Part shown: positions 55,169 through 64,000 of the stretch, one piece after another
How the letters are laid out: each line of letters opens with the position of its first letter
Position numbering within the stretch: the first letter of the stretch is position 1
Source of the DNA: Oceaniglobus ichthyenteri
Lineage (GTDB): Bacteria > Pseudomonadota > Alphaproteobacteria > Rhodobacterales > Rhodobacteraceae
Length of the DNA stretch: 64,000 bases
Direction of reading: 5' to 3'
Assembly: GCF_003057885.1 (NCBI RefSeq)
Contig: NZ_QAGK01000008.1
Coordinates: 1 to 64,000, forward strand
The notes under the pieces: generated by a model
Told to the model about the DNA's origin: nothing
The model's database searches: none
What the model saw: only the letters and a program-made list of their open reading frames with translations
Made by a program: the position numbers and the translations under genes

Positions 55169-55942
55169 TCACAATTCGGCCCGGGGGCGGCGCGTCAGGG
55201 TGACATCACGCAGGGTGATCTGGTTCATTTGCGGACCCTCGAAAATCAAATCGATCCACATCTTGTCGGCCCGTTTTTCATTCAACCGGGTATAGGCCAG
55301 ATCAAATTCCACCGATAACTCGTCGCCCGCAAGGGGCAGTTCGCGCACGATCTGTTCGGTGTTCGGGCCATGGCGCACGTTCAGCCGGGCGAAGATTTCC
55401 AACGGCTTTTCGATCTCGACGATTGTATCCAATCGCACAATATGACGTTTTTCCAACCCTTCAACAGAGCTTTGCGGCAAATCGATCACCAGCGAAAGAA
55501 ACGATCCGTCAAACCGGAACACATCGAGGCGCAGCCCGAAAGGGGCCAGATCCGCCTCGCGCAGGTTGCGCACCTGGCGATAGGTCAGCTCGGACACCTG
55601 GCAATCGTGAAAGATCGTGGCCTCGCGCCCGATCTGGGTGCGGCTTTCAACCGCCACAGCGCCGGGTTTGGGCAGGGGGCCGCGCCAGGGTTCGGGGCGA
55701 TAGGCCCAATCACAACCCAGCGGTTTTTGAATCGCGGTACTGCCGATATGGGGCAGGGCAAGGCGGCCATCGGCGGCGTGCAGGATACGATCCAGGCGGC
55801 GGCGCAAGGCGGCGGCCTTGTCGCGCAACAGGCGCAGATCGCCCAGGCTCAGCGCTGCGGCCTGATTGCCCAGACGTGACCAGCGCCGCAAGATACGCCG
55901 GTCCAACATGTGCCCAAGCTTTTGTGCCAGCCGGTTTGCCAT
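55169..55942 (-). CDS. Rhodobacteraceae-type hypothetical protein (DUF6478-like)
   Basis: The protein has 257 residues. The N-terminal 70 residues are basic and helical (LDRRILRRWSRLGNQAA, LRRRLDRILHAADGRLALP), and the rest is beta-rich with an EPWRGPL segment and an IFHDCQVSELTYRQVRNLREADLAPFG pattern. From memory this fits a family restricted to this group (DUF6478), not certain. The start at 55942 is preferred: a farther ATG at 56005 lies in the loop of the ilvD terminator hairpin and would use its GGGGGG as a ribosome site. The function is unknown. Confidence 0.65.
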   Translation of the reverse strand: MANRLAQKLGHMLDRRILRRWSRLGNQAAALSLGDLRLLRDKAAALRRRLDRILHAADGRLALPHIGSTAIQKPLGCDWAYRPEPWRGPLPKPGAVAVESRTQIGREATIFHDCQVSELTYRQVRNLREADLAPFGLRLDVFRFDGSFLSLVIDLPQSSVEGLEKRHIVRLDTIVEIEKPLEIFARLNVRHGPNTEQIVRELPLAGDELSVEFDLAYTRLNEKRADKMWIDLIFEGPQMNQITLRDVTLTRRPRAEL

Positions 55943-55987
55943 CACGCCCCAATTGATCGCCTTGGCGCAGGTGTTAGCACCAAAAGG

Positions 55988-56024
55988 TTGCCAGGGGGCA
56001 AACATTGGCCTGCCCCCCTGGCAA
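55988..56024 (-). terminator. Terminator of ilvD
   Basis: TTGCCAGGGGGCA (55988-56000) pairs with TGCCCCCCTGGCAA (56011-56024) with a single bulge. On the minus strand it is followed by CCTTTTGG. It starts three bases after the ilvD stop. Confidence 0.75.
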
Positions 56025-56026
56025 TG

Positions 56027-57790
56027 TTACAGATCCATGTATACATGGCCTTCTTCATCGGCGCCGGGATGGGTGACCGCGCCTTTATAGGTGGGGCCGA
56101 CCAGTTTGGCGAACTTCCAGATCGCGCCGCTGGTATAGATGGTTTTGCGCGGGCCTGCCCACTCGGCGCGGCGCTGTGCCATGTCTTCGTCAGATACATC
56201 CACCGACAATTCACCACTCAGCGCGTTCAGGGTGATGATATCGCCATCCCTGACCAATGCAATCGGCCCGCCCAAAGCGGCCTCTGGCCCCACATGGCCC
56301 ACGCAGAATCCGCGTGTCGCACCGGAAAACCGCCCATCGGTGATCAGCGCCACCTTTTTGCCCATGCCCTGACCCGACAGGGCGGCGGTGGTGGACAGCA
56401 TTTCGCGCATGCCCGGCCCGCCTGCGGGGCCTTCATTGCGAATGACGATCACTTCGCCTTCTTCATAGCTGCGCGCCTGCACGGCGGCAAAGGCATCTTC
56501 TTCGCATTCAAATACCCGCGCGGGGCCTTGGAACATCTGTTCCTGGCCGGTCATGCCGGCAACCTTCACAATCGCGCCCTCGGGGGCCAGATTACCCTTT
56601 AATCCCACAACGCCCCCGGATTTCGAAATCGGGTTGTCGATGGTGTGAATGATTTTTCCATCGGCTTCGCGGTCGATCATGTCCAGCTCTTCGCCAACGC
56701 TGCGCCCGGATGCGGTGATGCAATCCTCATGAATCAGGCCTGCCTTGCGCAGCTCTTTCATCACCACGGGCAAACCACCGGCATCATACAGATCCTTGGC
56801 CACATATTGCCCGCCGGGTTTCAGATCGACGAAATAGGGCGTGTCCTTGAAAATTTCACACACATCTTCGAGGAAGAAATCAATTCCCGCCTCATGGGCC
56901 ATGGCGGGCAGGTGCAGCCCGGCATTGGTTGACCCACCGGTGCAGGCCACCACACGGGCGGCGTTTTCCAATGATTGGCGGGTCACGATATCGCGGGCGC
57001 GAATATTCTTTTCGATCAGGTTCATCACCGCCTGGCCCGACGCCTGGGCATATTGATCGCGCGATTCGTAAGGGGCGGGCGCACCGGATGAGTTGAACAG
57101 CGCCAGGCCAATCGCCTCGGACACACAAGCCATGGTGTTGGCGGTAAACTGGCCACCGCACGCCCCCGCCGATGGGCAGGCAACCCGTTCCAGAATTGCC
57201 AGCGCGGCGTCTGAGAGGGTGCCGTTCTGGTGGCGGCCCACGGCCTCGAACATGTCCTGCACGGTCAGATCGCGGCTGGCGAAATCGGCCGGAACATCGG
57301 CACCGGCGGGCACTTTGCCCGGCAGGATCGACCCGCCGTATAAAAATACCGACGGCGTGTTCAACCGGATCATCGCCATCATCATGCCCGGCAATGATTT
57401 GTCGCACCCGGCCAGGCCGACGATGGCATCATAACAATGGCCACGCATGGTCAGTTCAACCGTGTCGGCAATCGCTTCGCGCGACGCCAGGGACGACCGC
57501 ATGCCCTCATGGCCCATGGCGATGCCATCGGTCACGGTGATGGTGGTGAATTCACGCGGTGTACCGCCCCCCGCCATCACGCCCAGCTTGACCGCCTGCG
57601 CCTGACGGCTCAGCGCGATGTTGCACGGTGCCGCCTCGTTCCAGCAGGTGGCGACGCCCACAAAAGGCTGGTCAATCTGTTCCTGATCCAACCCCATGGC
57701 GTAATAATACGACCGGTGTGGCGCGCGCGCCGGACCGTCGGTGACATGGCGGCTGGGCAGTCTGGATTTGTCGAATTTGCCTTTTAGCAT
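56027..57790 (-). CDS. ilvD: Dihydroxy-acid dehydratase
   Basis: The protein has 587 residues. IlvD makes the 2-keto acids in the last common step of valine, leucine and isoleucine synthesis and carries an Fe-S cluster. The ligand cysteines are in [20 protein letters not shown] and [10 protein letters not shown]. The C-terminal [12 protein letters not shown] and [12 protein letters not shown] segments are typical. GGGAG precedes ATG 57790. It differs clearly from the IlvD/Edd-type gene at 44.5-46.3 kb. Confidence 0.95.
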   Translation of the reverse strand: MLKGKFDKSRLPSRHVTDGPARAPHRSYYYAMGLDQEQIDQPFVGVATCWNEAAPCNIALSRQAQAVKLGVMAGGGTPREFTTITVTDGIAMGHEGMRSSLASREAIADTVELTMRGHCYDAIVGLAGCDKSLPGMMMAMIRLNTPSVFLYGGSILPGKVPAGADVPADFASRDLTVQDMFEAVGRHQNGTLSDAALAILERVACPSAGACGGQFTANTMACVSEAIGLALFNSSGAPAPYESRDQYAQASGQAVMNLIEKNIRARDIVTRQSLENAARVVACTGGSTNAGLHLPAMAHEAGIDFFLEDVCEIFKDTPYFVDLKPGGQYVAKDLYDAGGLPVVMKELRKAGLIHEDCITASGRSVGEELDMIDREADGKIIHTIDNPISKSGGVVGLKGNLAPEGAIVKVAGMTGQEQMFQGPARVFECEEDAFAAVQARSYEEGEVIVIRNEGPAGGPGMREMLSTTAALSGQGMGKKVALITDGRFSGATRGFCVGHVGPEAALGGPIALVRDGDIITLNALSGELSVDVSDEDMAQRRAEWAGPRKTIYTSGAIWKFAKLVGPTYKGAVTHPGADEEGHVYMDL

Positions 57791-57904
57791 GGTGGGCTCC
57801 CTAAGCATCTGTTGGGAAATGGAATAAGCGAGAGGGCGATTTTGCACAAGGCTGATTGCTCTGATTGGATGCAGCAGTTAGCGTTGCCCAAAACAGGCAA
57901 GCCG

Positions 57905-58798
57905 ATGCACAGAACCCCGTTTCAACGATATATTCACGCCGCGCGCCGTGCGCCACAGATTTGGCGATTGGTGCTTGGGGTGATCGTGATCACGCTTTGC
58001 GCGTTTATCTGGACATTGGGGCCTTTGGGGCTGGCCTGGCTTTTCGCCTCGCCGGAAACGGCGCTGGGCCTGGCGCACACGCTGCAATCACCGGTAACAC
58101 CGCGCGGCACGCTGATTTTGCTGGGTACATTCGCGGGCATGGCCCTGGGCGCGGTGTTTGCGGTGCGCCTGTTGCACAAACGCCGTGCGGCATCGCTGTT
58201 TGGGCCACGCCGACAGGTGGCGCGCGATTTCACCGTGGCGGCGGGGGTGGTGTTTGCGATTTATCTGACCGGTCTGGCGCTGTGGATGGTGTTTTTCACC
58301 CCCGAGGCCAATCTGGCCCCCACCCGGTGGCTGGTGTTGTTGCCATTGGCGCTTTTGGGGGTGGCCCTGCAAACCGGGGCCGAAGAAATGGTGTTTCGCG
58401 GATACCTGATGCAACAACTGGCTGCGCGGTTTATCAGCCCGGTGATCTGGCTGATCCTGCCCGCACTGGCCTTTGGCGCGGTGCATTATGACCCCGGCAC
58501 AGCGGGCGCAAATGTCTGGATCATCGTCGGATCCGCGGCGTTGTTCGGCTTGGTTGCGGGGGATCTGACCGCGCGTACCGGCAGTCTGGGCGCGGCCTGG
58601 GGGTTTCACTTTGCCAATAATGTGGTGGCGATTCTGGTGATTTCGACCAAAGGCACGATCACTGGCCTGTCGTTGATGCAAACCCCCTATGGGGTGGATG
58701 ATGCTGAGGTGATGGGCGGGCTGATGTTTGGTGATATGGCAATGCTGATTCTGGCCTGGCTGATCCTGCGCAGGGTTCTGACGCCGCGGTCCATATGA
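57905..58798 (+). CDS. CPBP-family intramembrane metalloprotease
   Basis: The protein has 297 residues and about eight hydrophobic segments. The ABI/CPBP motifs are EEMVFRGYLMQQL (EExxxR), FGAVHYDP, and FHFANN, which hold the metal and catalytic residues. Members include prenyl-protein proteases and immunity proteins; the substrate is unknown. ATG 57905 has AGGC as a weak ribosome site. It lies between ilvD (divergent) and accD. Confidence 0.87.
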   Translation: MHRTPFQRYIHAARRAPQIWRLVLGVIVITLCAFIWTLGPLGLAWLFASPETALGLAHTLQSPVTPRGTLILLGTFAGMALGAVFAVRLLHKRRAASLFGPRRQVARDFTVAAGVVFAIYLTGLALWMVFFTPEANLAPTRWLVLLPLALLGVALQTGAEEMVFRGYLMQQLAARFISPVIWLILPALAFGAVHYDPGTAGANVWIIVGSAALFGLVAGDLTARTGSLGAAWGFHFANNVVAILVISTKGTITGLSLMQTPYGVDDAEVMGGLMFGDMAMLILAWLILRRVLTPRSI

Positions 58799-58811
58799 TG
58801 GCGTTCTGCCC

Positions 58812-58865
58812 GCCACGGACGGCAAACAAAAAATCGTGTGGCGCGTCAGCGCCTCCTTCTGATCA
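58812..58865. repeat. Dispersed 54-bp repeat with GGCGC hairpin, copy A
   Basis: This segment is 49/54 identical to 62408-62461. It contains GGCGC-GTCA-GCGCC. On the minus strand it reads TGATCA...GGCGC...GCGCC and then a TTTTTT run, a terminator form, but no minus-strand gene ends here. It follows the CPBP gene on the plus strand. Confidence 0.75.
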
Positions 58866-58931
58866 CACCGGTATGATTGCATTTCGCCCGGGCGGCGACT
58901 ATGTCGGCCCTAGTCGCAAGAGGTGCCATCG

Positions 58932-59885
58932 ATGAACTGGATTTCGAACTACGTCCGCCCCACAATCAACTCGCTGTTTTCCCGCCGCGAGGTGCCGGAA
59001 AACCTTTGGACCAAATGTCCCGAATGCGGCACGATGCTGTTTCACCGCGAACTTAGCGATAATTTGAACGTCTGTACCAATTGCGATCATCACATGGCGA
59101 TTTCGCCGCGCGCCCGGTTCACGGCGCTGTTTGATGGCGGCATCTTCAGCGAAATCGCCGTGCCGGCCCCGGTCGAAGATCCGCTGAAATTCCGCGATCA
59201 AAAGAAATATCCCGACCGGATGCGCGCCGCCCAAAAAGAAACCGGCGAAAAAGAGGCGATGCTGATCGCCGAGGGTGAAATCGGCCGCACCCCGATTGTC
59301 GCGGCCTGTCAGGATTTCAGCTTCATGGCCGGGTCCATGGGCATGTATGTGGGCAATGCGATCATTGCCGCCGCCGAACGTGCCGTCGAATTGAACCGCC
59401 CTCTGATCCTGTTTTCGGCCGCCGGGGGCGCGCGGATGCAGGAAGGCATTCTGTCGCTGATGCAAATGCCCCGCACCACTGTGGCGGTCGAAATGCTGAA
59501 AGAGGCGGGCCTGCCCTATATTGTGGTGCTGACCCATCCCACCACCGGCGGCGTCACCGCGTCCTATGCCATGCTGGGCGATGTGCATATTGCCGAACCA
59601 AACGCCCTGATCTGTTTTGCCGGACCACGGGTGATCGAACAAACCATTCGCGAAAAACTGCCTGAAGGGTTCCAGCGTGCGGAATATCTGTTGGATCATG
59701 GGATGTTGGACCGGGTCACGGCGCGCGGCGATTTGCGCGATGAACTGATCACGATCACCCGCCTGCTGATGGGTCTGCCCCCGGCGGTGATGGGCGATCT
59801 GCCCGCGCCAACCAAACCCGAACCCCCCGAGGTGGCCGAACCGGTTGAACCCGAAACACCCTCCGAGGCAAACCCAGACCCATGA
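58932..59885 (+). CDS. accD: Acetyl-CoA carboxylase carboxyltransferase subunit beta
   Basis: The protein has 317 residues. It catalyses, with AccA, transfer of CO2 from biotin to acetyl-CoA in the first step of fatty-acid synthesis. The N-terminal zinc ribbon is KCPECG...CTNCD, and the core has [12 protein letters not shown] and [15 protein letters not shown]. The Pro/Glu-rich C-terminal tail (residues 285-317) is an extra feature. It overlaps folC by ATGA. Confidence 0.96.
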   Translation: MNWISNYVRPTINSLFSRREVPENLWTKCPECGTMLFHRELSDNLNVCTNCDHHMAISPRARFTALFDGGIFSEIAVPAPVEDPLKFRDQKKYPDRMRAAQKETGEKEAMLIAEGEIGRTPIVAACQDFSFMAGSMGMYVGNAIIAAAERAVELNRPLILFSAAGGARMQEGILSLMQMPRTTVAVEMLKEAGLPYIVVLTHPTTGGVTASYAMLGDVHIAEPNALICFAGPRVIEQTIREKLPEGFQRAEYLLDHGMLDRVTARGDLRDELITITRLLMGLPPAVMGDLPAPTKPEPPEVAEPVEPETPSEANPDP

Positions 59886-61153
59886 CCACCGGCTCCGATG
59901 CCATTCTGGCCCAGATGATGGCGCTGCACCCGAAAATCATCGATCTGACGCTGGATCGGATGTGGCGATTGCTGGCGCGTCTTGGCCACCCCGAACGTGA
60001 TCTGCCCCCGGTGATCCATATCGCCGGCACCAATGGCAAAGGCTCGACCCTGTCAATGATCCGCGCCGGGCTCGAGGCGGCGGGGCATACCGCCCACGCC
60101 TATACCTCGCCCCATCTGGCGCGGTTTCACGAACGCATTCGCCTTGCAGGCAGTCTGATCGACGAACCTTACCTCAGTGCCATTCTCGATGAATGTTACC
60201 GCGCCAATGGCGATGCCCCGATCACCTATTTCGAAATCACCACCTGCGCCGCCTTGCTGGCCTTTGCCCGCACCCCGGCGGATTATACCCTGCTTGAGGT
60301 GGGGTTGGGCGGGCGTCTGGATGCCACGAATGTGGTCGATCAACCGGCGCTGACGGTGATCACTCCGGTGTCGATCGATCACCAACAGTTTCTGGGCGAT
60401 ACCTTGGCCGAAATCGCGGGCGAAAAGGCAGGTATCCTGAAACGCGGCGTGCCTTGTATCGTTGCCCGCCAGGACGATACCGCCCTTGATGTCATCGAAA
60501 GCCGCGCCGCCCGCCTCGGCGCGCCGTTAAAGGTGTACGGTCAGGATTGGCACGTCGTTGATGAACATGGACGGCTGGTTTTTACCGACACCACCGGTCT
60601 GCTTGATCTTGCGCCGCCGGCCCTGCCGGGCCTGCACCAGTTTGAAAACGCCGGCACCGCCCTTGCCGCCCTGCGCCACCTGGGCGTGCGCGAACCCGCG
60701 CTTCAGGCGGCGCTGAGCCAGGCGCAATGGCCCGCGCGCATGCAGCGTCTGCGCAGTGGGCCGCTTGTCGATCTGGCCGATGGGGCGCAAATCTGGCTCG
60801 ACGGCGGCCACAATCCCGCTGCCGGTCAGGCGATCGCGCAAACGCTTGGCGCGATGCCAATGGCCGAAACCCACCTGATCTGCGGCATGCTGAACACCAA
60901 GGATATCACCGGTTTCCTGCGCCCGCTCGCGGCCCATGCGGCCCACCTTCACGCGGTCGATATTCCGGGCGAGACAAACACCTTGCCCGCTGAAACCACC
61001 GCCGCGGCCGCCCGCGATGCCGGCATTTCCGCGACCACGGCGGCATCCGTGGCCAGTGCAATCACCGAGATCAGCGAAAAAACACCGCGCGCGCGCATTC
61101 TGATTTGTGGCTCGCTCTATCTGGCGGGGCGCATCTTGCAAGAAAACGCCTGA
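59882..61153 (+). CDS. folC: Bifunctional folylpolyglutamate synthase/dihydrofolate synthase
   Basis: The protein has 423 residues. The ATP site is [15 protein letters not shown] (near residue 43), followed by [29 protein letters not shown] and the C-terminal domain start [13 protein letters not shown]. It adds glutamate to folates. The accD-folC order is common in this group and links lipid and folate genes by coupling. Confidence 0.94.
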   Translation: MTTGSDAILAQMMALHPKIIDLTLDRMWRLLARLGHPERDLPPVIHIAGTNGKGSTLSMIRAGLEAAGHTAHAYTSPHLARFHERIRLAGSLIDEPYLSAILDECYRANGDAPITYFEITTCAALLAFARTPADYTLLEVGLGGRLDATNVVDQPALTVITPVSIDHQQFLGDTLAEIAGEKAGILKRGVPCIVARQDDTALDVIESRAARLGAPLKVYGQDWHVVDEHGRLVFTDTTGLLDLAPPALPGLHQFENAGTALAALRHLGVREPALQAALSQAQWPARMQRLRSGPLVDLADGAQIWLDGGHNPAAGQAIAQTLGAMPMAETHLICGMLNTKDITGFLRPLAAHAAHLHAVDIPGETNTLPAETTAAAARDAGISATTAASVASAITEISEKTPRARILICGSLYLAGRILQENA

Positions 61154-61171
61154 CCCGGCTTTTTCTTGCGC

Positions 61172-61190
61172 GAAATATCCTCGCCGAAGG
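61172..61190. repeat. Divergent copy of the GGATATTT repeat
   Basis: On the minus strand this reads CCTTCGGCGAGGATATTTC, an arrangement often seen in intergenic regions of this bacterial group. It lies between the convergent folC and zapE genes. Confidence 0.45.
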
Positions 61191-61252
61191 CCCCCATCTG
61201 CCAAAAATGACCGGCCAGACGCGGCATCAAAACAGCCCGGCGAAATGCCATA

Positions 61253-61291
61253 CAAAATATAGCGGGGCGCGTTAGCGCCTCTGCTGGATCA
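61253..61291 (-). repeat. GGCGC-hairpin repeat, divergent copy C, overlapping the zapE stop
   Basis: The core GGGGCGCGTTAGCGCCTC resembles copies A and B. On the minus strand the zapE stop (TGA, 61289-61291) opens the unit, and GGCGC-TAAC-GCGCC is followed by TATATTTTG. It should terminate zapE. Confidence 0.65.
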
Positions 61292-62353
61292 CGTCGCCCA
61301 ATCCGCGCTTTGCATTTCGCGCAGGCGCGACGCGGTGCGCTCAAATTCGAACGCGCCGGCCCCTTCCAGATACAACCGCTCGGGAATATCCGCAGCCGAG
61401 GCGATCAGGCGCACCTTTGCCTCGTACAGGGCGTCAATCAGGGTGACGAACCGCTTTGCCTCGTTGTAATTGTCGCTGCTCAGGCGCGGAATTGAATCCA
61501 GCATCAGAATACGAACCGCCTCTGCCACCGCCAGATAATCGGCAGCCCCCAAAGGGCGGCCACACAAATCCCAGAACGTGGCCCGCGCCACACCGCCGGA
61601 ATACTGCGGTAACGTCACCGCGCGCCCCTGCACCTGCAGGGTCAGCGGGGCCACATCATCGGTAATCAGACCGGACCACAGCGCGTTCATTTGCGCCCGG
61701 GCTTCGGCAGTGTCGGGGCTGAAATACACCTCTGATCCGGCCAGCCGATCCTGGCGATAATCCCGCTGCGCCGCCAGTTCCCAGATCACCATGTGGGATT
61801 TGAGAAATCCGATAAACGGCAAAAACAACTGTCGGTTCAACCCGTTCTTGTACAAATCATCAGGCACCCGGTTGCTGGTGGTAACAATCACCACCCCTGC
61901 CTTGATCAGCATTTCAAACAGGCGCCCGACGATCATTGCATCGGTGATATCGGTGATCTGCATCTCATCCAGACACAACAGGCGCAAATCCTTGACCGCC
62001 TGTTTTCCCACAGGCTCCAATGCGTCATCCACGCCGGTTTTGCGCGCGGCGATCATCCCGGCATGTACTTCCTGCATGAAGGCATGAAAATGCACCCGCC
62101 GCTTTTCCTCAATCTCGACCGATTTGAAAAACAGATCCATCAACATGGATTTGCCACGCCCGACACCGCCCCACAGATACAGCCCCGGGATAGGCTCGGG
62201 CGTGCGTCGTGAGAAAAAGCCGGTTTTCCTTACCGGTTTGGCCAAGGCGGCGCGCAACCGTTCAAATTCGGGAAACACCGCACGCTGAACCGGGTCATCG
62301 TGCAGATCACCCTTGGCAATCAGATCTTTGTAAATCGTGGTTAACGGTGTCAT
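61289..62353 (-). CDS. zapE: Cell division protein ZapE (AFG1-like ATPase)
   Basis: The protein has 354 residues. The P-loop is WGGVGRGKSMLMD (residues 61-73) and Walker B is LRLLCLDEMQITD. The FHAFMQEVHAGM segment and ASAADIPERLYLEG end are typical. In E. coli ZapE acts at the divisome and influences the Z ring under stress. The stop codon lies within an intergenic repeat that forms the terminator. Confidence 0.93.
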   Translation of the reverse strand: MTPLTTIYKDLIAKGDLHDDPVQRAVFPEFERLRAALAKPVRKTGFFSRRTPEPIPGLYLWGGVGRGKSMLMDLFFKSVEIEEKRRVHFHAFMQEVHAGMIAARKTGVDDALEPVGKQAVKDLRLLCLDEMQITDITDAMIVGRLFEMLIKAGVVIVTTSNRVPDDLYKNGLNRQLFLPFIGFLKSHMVIWELAAQRDYRQDRLAGSEVYFSPDTAEARAQMNALWSGLITDDVAPLTLQVQGRAVTLPQYSGGVARATFWDLCGRPLGAADYLAVAEAVRILMLDSIPRLSSDNYNEAKRFVTLIDALYEAKVRLIASAADIPERLYLEGAGAFEFERTASRLREMQSADWAT

Positions 62354-62407
62354 GGCGGCGCATCATCCATTTCGGTATACCATCGTAGCCCAAGGCGCGG
62401 GCCAGAT

Positions 62408-62461
62408 GCCACAGGCGGCAAACAAAAAATGATGTGGCGCGTCAGCGCCTCCTTTTGATCA
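62408..62461 (-). repeat. Dispersed 54-bp repeat with GGCGC hairpin, copy B, terminator of the flavoprotein gene
   Basis: Its minus-strand form starts with the stop codon of the flavoprotein gene (TGATCA), then has GGCGC-TGAC-GCGCC and a TTTTTT run: a complete intrinsic terminator. It is 49/54 identical to copy A. Confidence 0.8.
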
Positions 62462-63637
62462 GACCCGCCCGGATCGGGCAAAGGCGGCGGCGTGGTGCCC
62501 GGCCCAAAGCCCCGATGCCAGGCAGCCGGTAATCAGGTAACCGCCCGTCGGGGCATCCCAATCCACCATTTCTCCGGCCACAAACACTCCGGGCCAATCG
62601 CGCAGCATCAATCCCGCGTCCAGTGCCCCTGTGGCCACGCCCCCCACCGTTGAAATCGCTTCGTCCAGGGGGCGCAGCCCCCCGTGGCGCAGCGGCAGGT
62701 TTTTGACCAATCGCGCGAGATCGGCGGGAAACGGGCGCCCGAACTCTTGCAACAGCGCCAGGCGCGCCGGATCAAGGCGCATCGCCTTGCGCACATGGTT
62801 TGTCAGGCTGGTCTTGCCTTGGGGCCGGGCCAACCGCTGCACTACTTTTTCCAGCGGCCAATCGGGCAAAAGATCAAGGCGCAGTTCCACGCCCCTGCGC
62901 ACCAGCGGGGACAGCGCATAAATCCCGCCCCCCTCCAACCCGTGCCGCGAGATTACGAATTCTCCGCGAAATATCTGACCATCCCCATGGATCGCCACGT
63001 TTTTCACCGGCTGGCCGAACACCCGTTCCATCGCGTGCGACCATGGCACGCTCAGCCCCGCATTTGACGGCGCGAATGGTTGCATGGCAATCCCGCGCCC
63101 GGTCAGAATATCGGCCCATTTGCCGTCTGATCCAAGGCGCGCCCAACTGGCCCCGCCCAATGCCAACACGCACACGTCAGGGAACAATGAAACCGCGCCA
63201 TCGGGGGTGGCAAAGGTGAAACCGTCGCCTTCGCCCCATCCCGTCCATCGCCACCGCGTGCGGATATCGACCCCCAGCGCCGTCAGATCGCCCAACCAGG
63301 CGCGCAACAGGGGGGATGCCTTCATCGTCACCGGAAACACCCGGCCTGTTGATCCGGTAAACACGTCCTGGCCCAATCCCTGGGCCCATTCTTTGACGGC
63401 GGCACTGTCAAAGCCCCGCACCGCTGCATCCAGTGGCCCAAGTCCGCCATATTGCGCCAACAATTGATCTTGCGGTGCGTCCATGGTCAGGTTCAGGCCC
63501 GATTTGCCCGCCATCAGGAATTTGCGCCCAGCTGTGGGCATCTGTTCGGCCACAACCACCGACAGCCCGGCGCGCGCCAATTCGCCCGCCGCCATCAACC
63601 CTGCCGGACCGCCACCAATGACCAAAGCCTGTTTCAT
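62459..63637 (-). CDS. Flavoprotein of the BaiN/RdsA family (NAD(P)/FAD-dependent)
   Basis: The protein has 392 residues. It starts with an FAD Rossmann motif (ALVIGGGPAGLMAAGELARAG), a GRKFLMAGKSGLNLTM segment and a GGASWARLGSDG loop, and ends GGYLITGCLASGLWAG. This is the TIGR03862-like branch of the family. Members include a bile-acid dehydrogenase, but most are unassigned. ATG 63637 follows AAGGAA. It is divergent from the last gene of the window. Confidence 0.85.
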   Translation of the reverse strand: MKQALVIGGGPAGLMAAGELARAGLSVVVAEQMPTAGRKFLMAGKSGLNLTMDAPQDQLLAQYGGLGPLDAAVRGFDSAAVKEWAQGLGQDVFTGSTGRVFPVTMKASPLLRAWLGDLTALGVDIRTRWRWTGWGEGDGFTFATPDGAVSLFPDVCVLALGGASWARLGSDGKWADILTGRGIAMQPFAPSNAGLSVPWSHAMERVFGQPVKNVAIHGDGQIFRGEFVISRHGLEGGGIYALSPLVRRGVELRLDLLPDWPLEKVVQRLARPQGKTSLTNHVRKAMRLDPARLALLQEFGRPFPADLARLVKNLPLRHGGLRPLDEAISTVGGVATGALDAGLMLRDWPGVFVAGEMVDWDAPTGGYLITGCLASGLWAGHHAAAFARSGRV

Positions 63638-63791
63638 ATCGGCATTCCTTCTGTGGGGGTTGCCCGGCCATTCGTCGCGGGGCCCATTTGCGCAGATGTG
63701 CCACAGTGGGCGCGGCGGGCAAAGGGCGAAACCGGCTGGCACAGGCCCCGTGTGGGTGGTGGCCTTTGAATGGGATAATAATTATCGCAGT

Positions 63792-63805
63792 ATGATCCAG
63801 ATCAA
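63792..63805. promoter_or_regulatory. FNR/CRP-family (FnrL-type) binding site
   Basis: ATGATCCAGATCAA matches TTGAT-N4-ATCAA at 9 of 10 defined positions. It lies 57 bases before the ATG of the gene at 63863 and about 155 bases before the flavoprotein start on the other strand. This suggests oxygen- or NO-dependent control of the right-hand gene. Confidence 0.6.
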
Positions 63806-63862
63806 CGCGCCCTTTGCGCGATTCGGCCAATGGATAGGCAAATGTTGATAAAGGAGATCGAA

Positions 63863-64000
63863 ATGTTCCGTCTTGCTGCAAATCTTTATGCAATCGTGGG
63901 CACAAGTCTGGCGGGTATCGCCGTTATTGCGGTGCTGTCCATGGGAATGGATGGATGGGTGCCGATTGTTGCCGGTGCCGCTGGTGGGTTTATCGTGGCG
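63863..64000 (+). CDS. Small membrane protein (partial at the window edge)
   Basis: This is the first 46 codons of a frame that runs off the right edge. A strong AAAGGAG precedes the ATG. The peptide begins MFRLAANLYAIVG and has two hydrophobic segments (SLAGIAVIAVLSMG; VPIVAGAAGGFIVA). Proteins of this type in related bacteria are often mislabelled 'CTP synthetase' but are about 60-residue membrane proteins. An FNR-type site lies upstream. Confidence 0.65.
   Translation, partial: MFRLAANLYAIVGTSLAGIAVIAVLSMGMDGWVPIVAGAAGGFIVA

Noticed and set aside
55943-56005. Upstream ATG (56005) for the DUF6478-like gene
   Set aside because: It lies in the loop of the ilvD terminator, and its G-rich 'ribosome site' is part of the hairpin.

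Overview
The window looks like chromosomal DNA of an alphaproteobacterium of the Rhodobacteraceae (Roseobacter group). The pointers are GC-rich coding sequence, the rpsO-pnp and accD-folC gene orders, twin-arginine leaders on LolA and MlaC, a free-methionine-sulfoxide reductase, a two-domain dimethylglycine dehydrogenase-like enzyme, RTX proteins with N-terminal anchors, and dispersed intergenic repeats (a GGATATTT core and a GGCGC-GCGCC hairpin). No rRNA, tRNA or CRISPR array was seen.

Layout. 1-2.1 kb is the only clearly mobile part: the right end of an IS3-family element and a 553-codon zinc-finger protein that looks like a transposase. 2.1-8.8 kb is housekeeping and stress (dps, lolA, a lytic transglycosylase lipoprotein, an AEC carrier, hspQ, a gamma-glutamyltransferase, an RsbW/STAS pair, fRMsr). 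8.8-13.3 kb holds a LysE exporter and a probable methyl/C1 group: a dimethylglycine dehydrogenase-like flavoprotein, a small membrane protein and a homocysteine S-methyltransferase. 13.3-18.1 kb holds two gene remnants, a pseudouridine synthase, a SHOCT protein, pnp and rpsO. 18.4-21.8 kb encodes two RTX proteins that each start with a hydrophobic anchor. 22-31 kb holds amtB-glnK, a class A PBP, the mlaA-mlaC-small secreted protein operon and a type I secretion ATPase/adaptor pair. 31-42.5 kb is a run of small coupled genes (ridA, GDPD, COG3146, phhB, peroxiredoxin, a flavin reductase, rsmD, HAD, map, sfsA, CinA-like, GNAT, OmpA, LysR).

42.7-52.6 kb is the main metabolic island. A leftward operon (SDR, IlvD/Edd dehydratase, fumarylacetoacetase-family hydrolase, 2-hydroxyacid dehydrogenase) diverges from a rightward operon (beta-hydroxyacid dehydrogenase, UxaA-family dehydratase, Gfo/Idh/MocA enzyme, AroE-like enzyme, second beta-hydroxyacid dehydrogenase). 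Together they suggest a non-phosphorylative sugar-acid pathway ending in pyruvate plus a 2-hydroxyacid, with a second dehydratase branch. No transporter for the substrate is present in the window.

52.6-64 kb returns to core functions: a FadH-like reductase, two family-restricted hypotheticals, ilvD, a CPBP protease, accD, folC, zapE, a BaiN/RdsA-type flavoprotein, and a partial small membrane protein behind an FNR-type box. Many gene pairs overlap by ATGA or GTGA, which points to translationally coupled operons. No defence system or wholly new machinery stands out. The most unusual items are the anchored RTX pair, the sugar-acid island with its two off-consensus dehydrogenases, the small secreted protein coupled to mlaC, a 22-codon ORF before lysE, and a repeat family that supplies gene ends and terminators.
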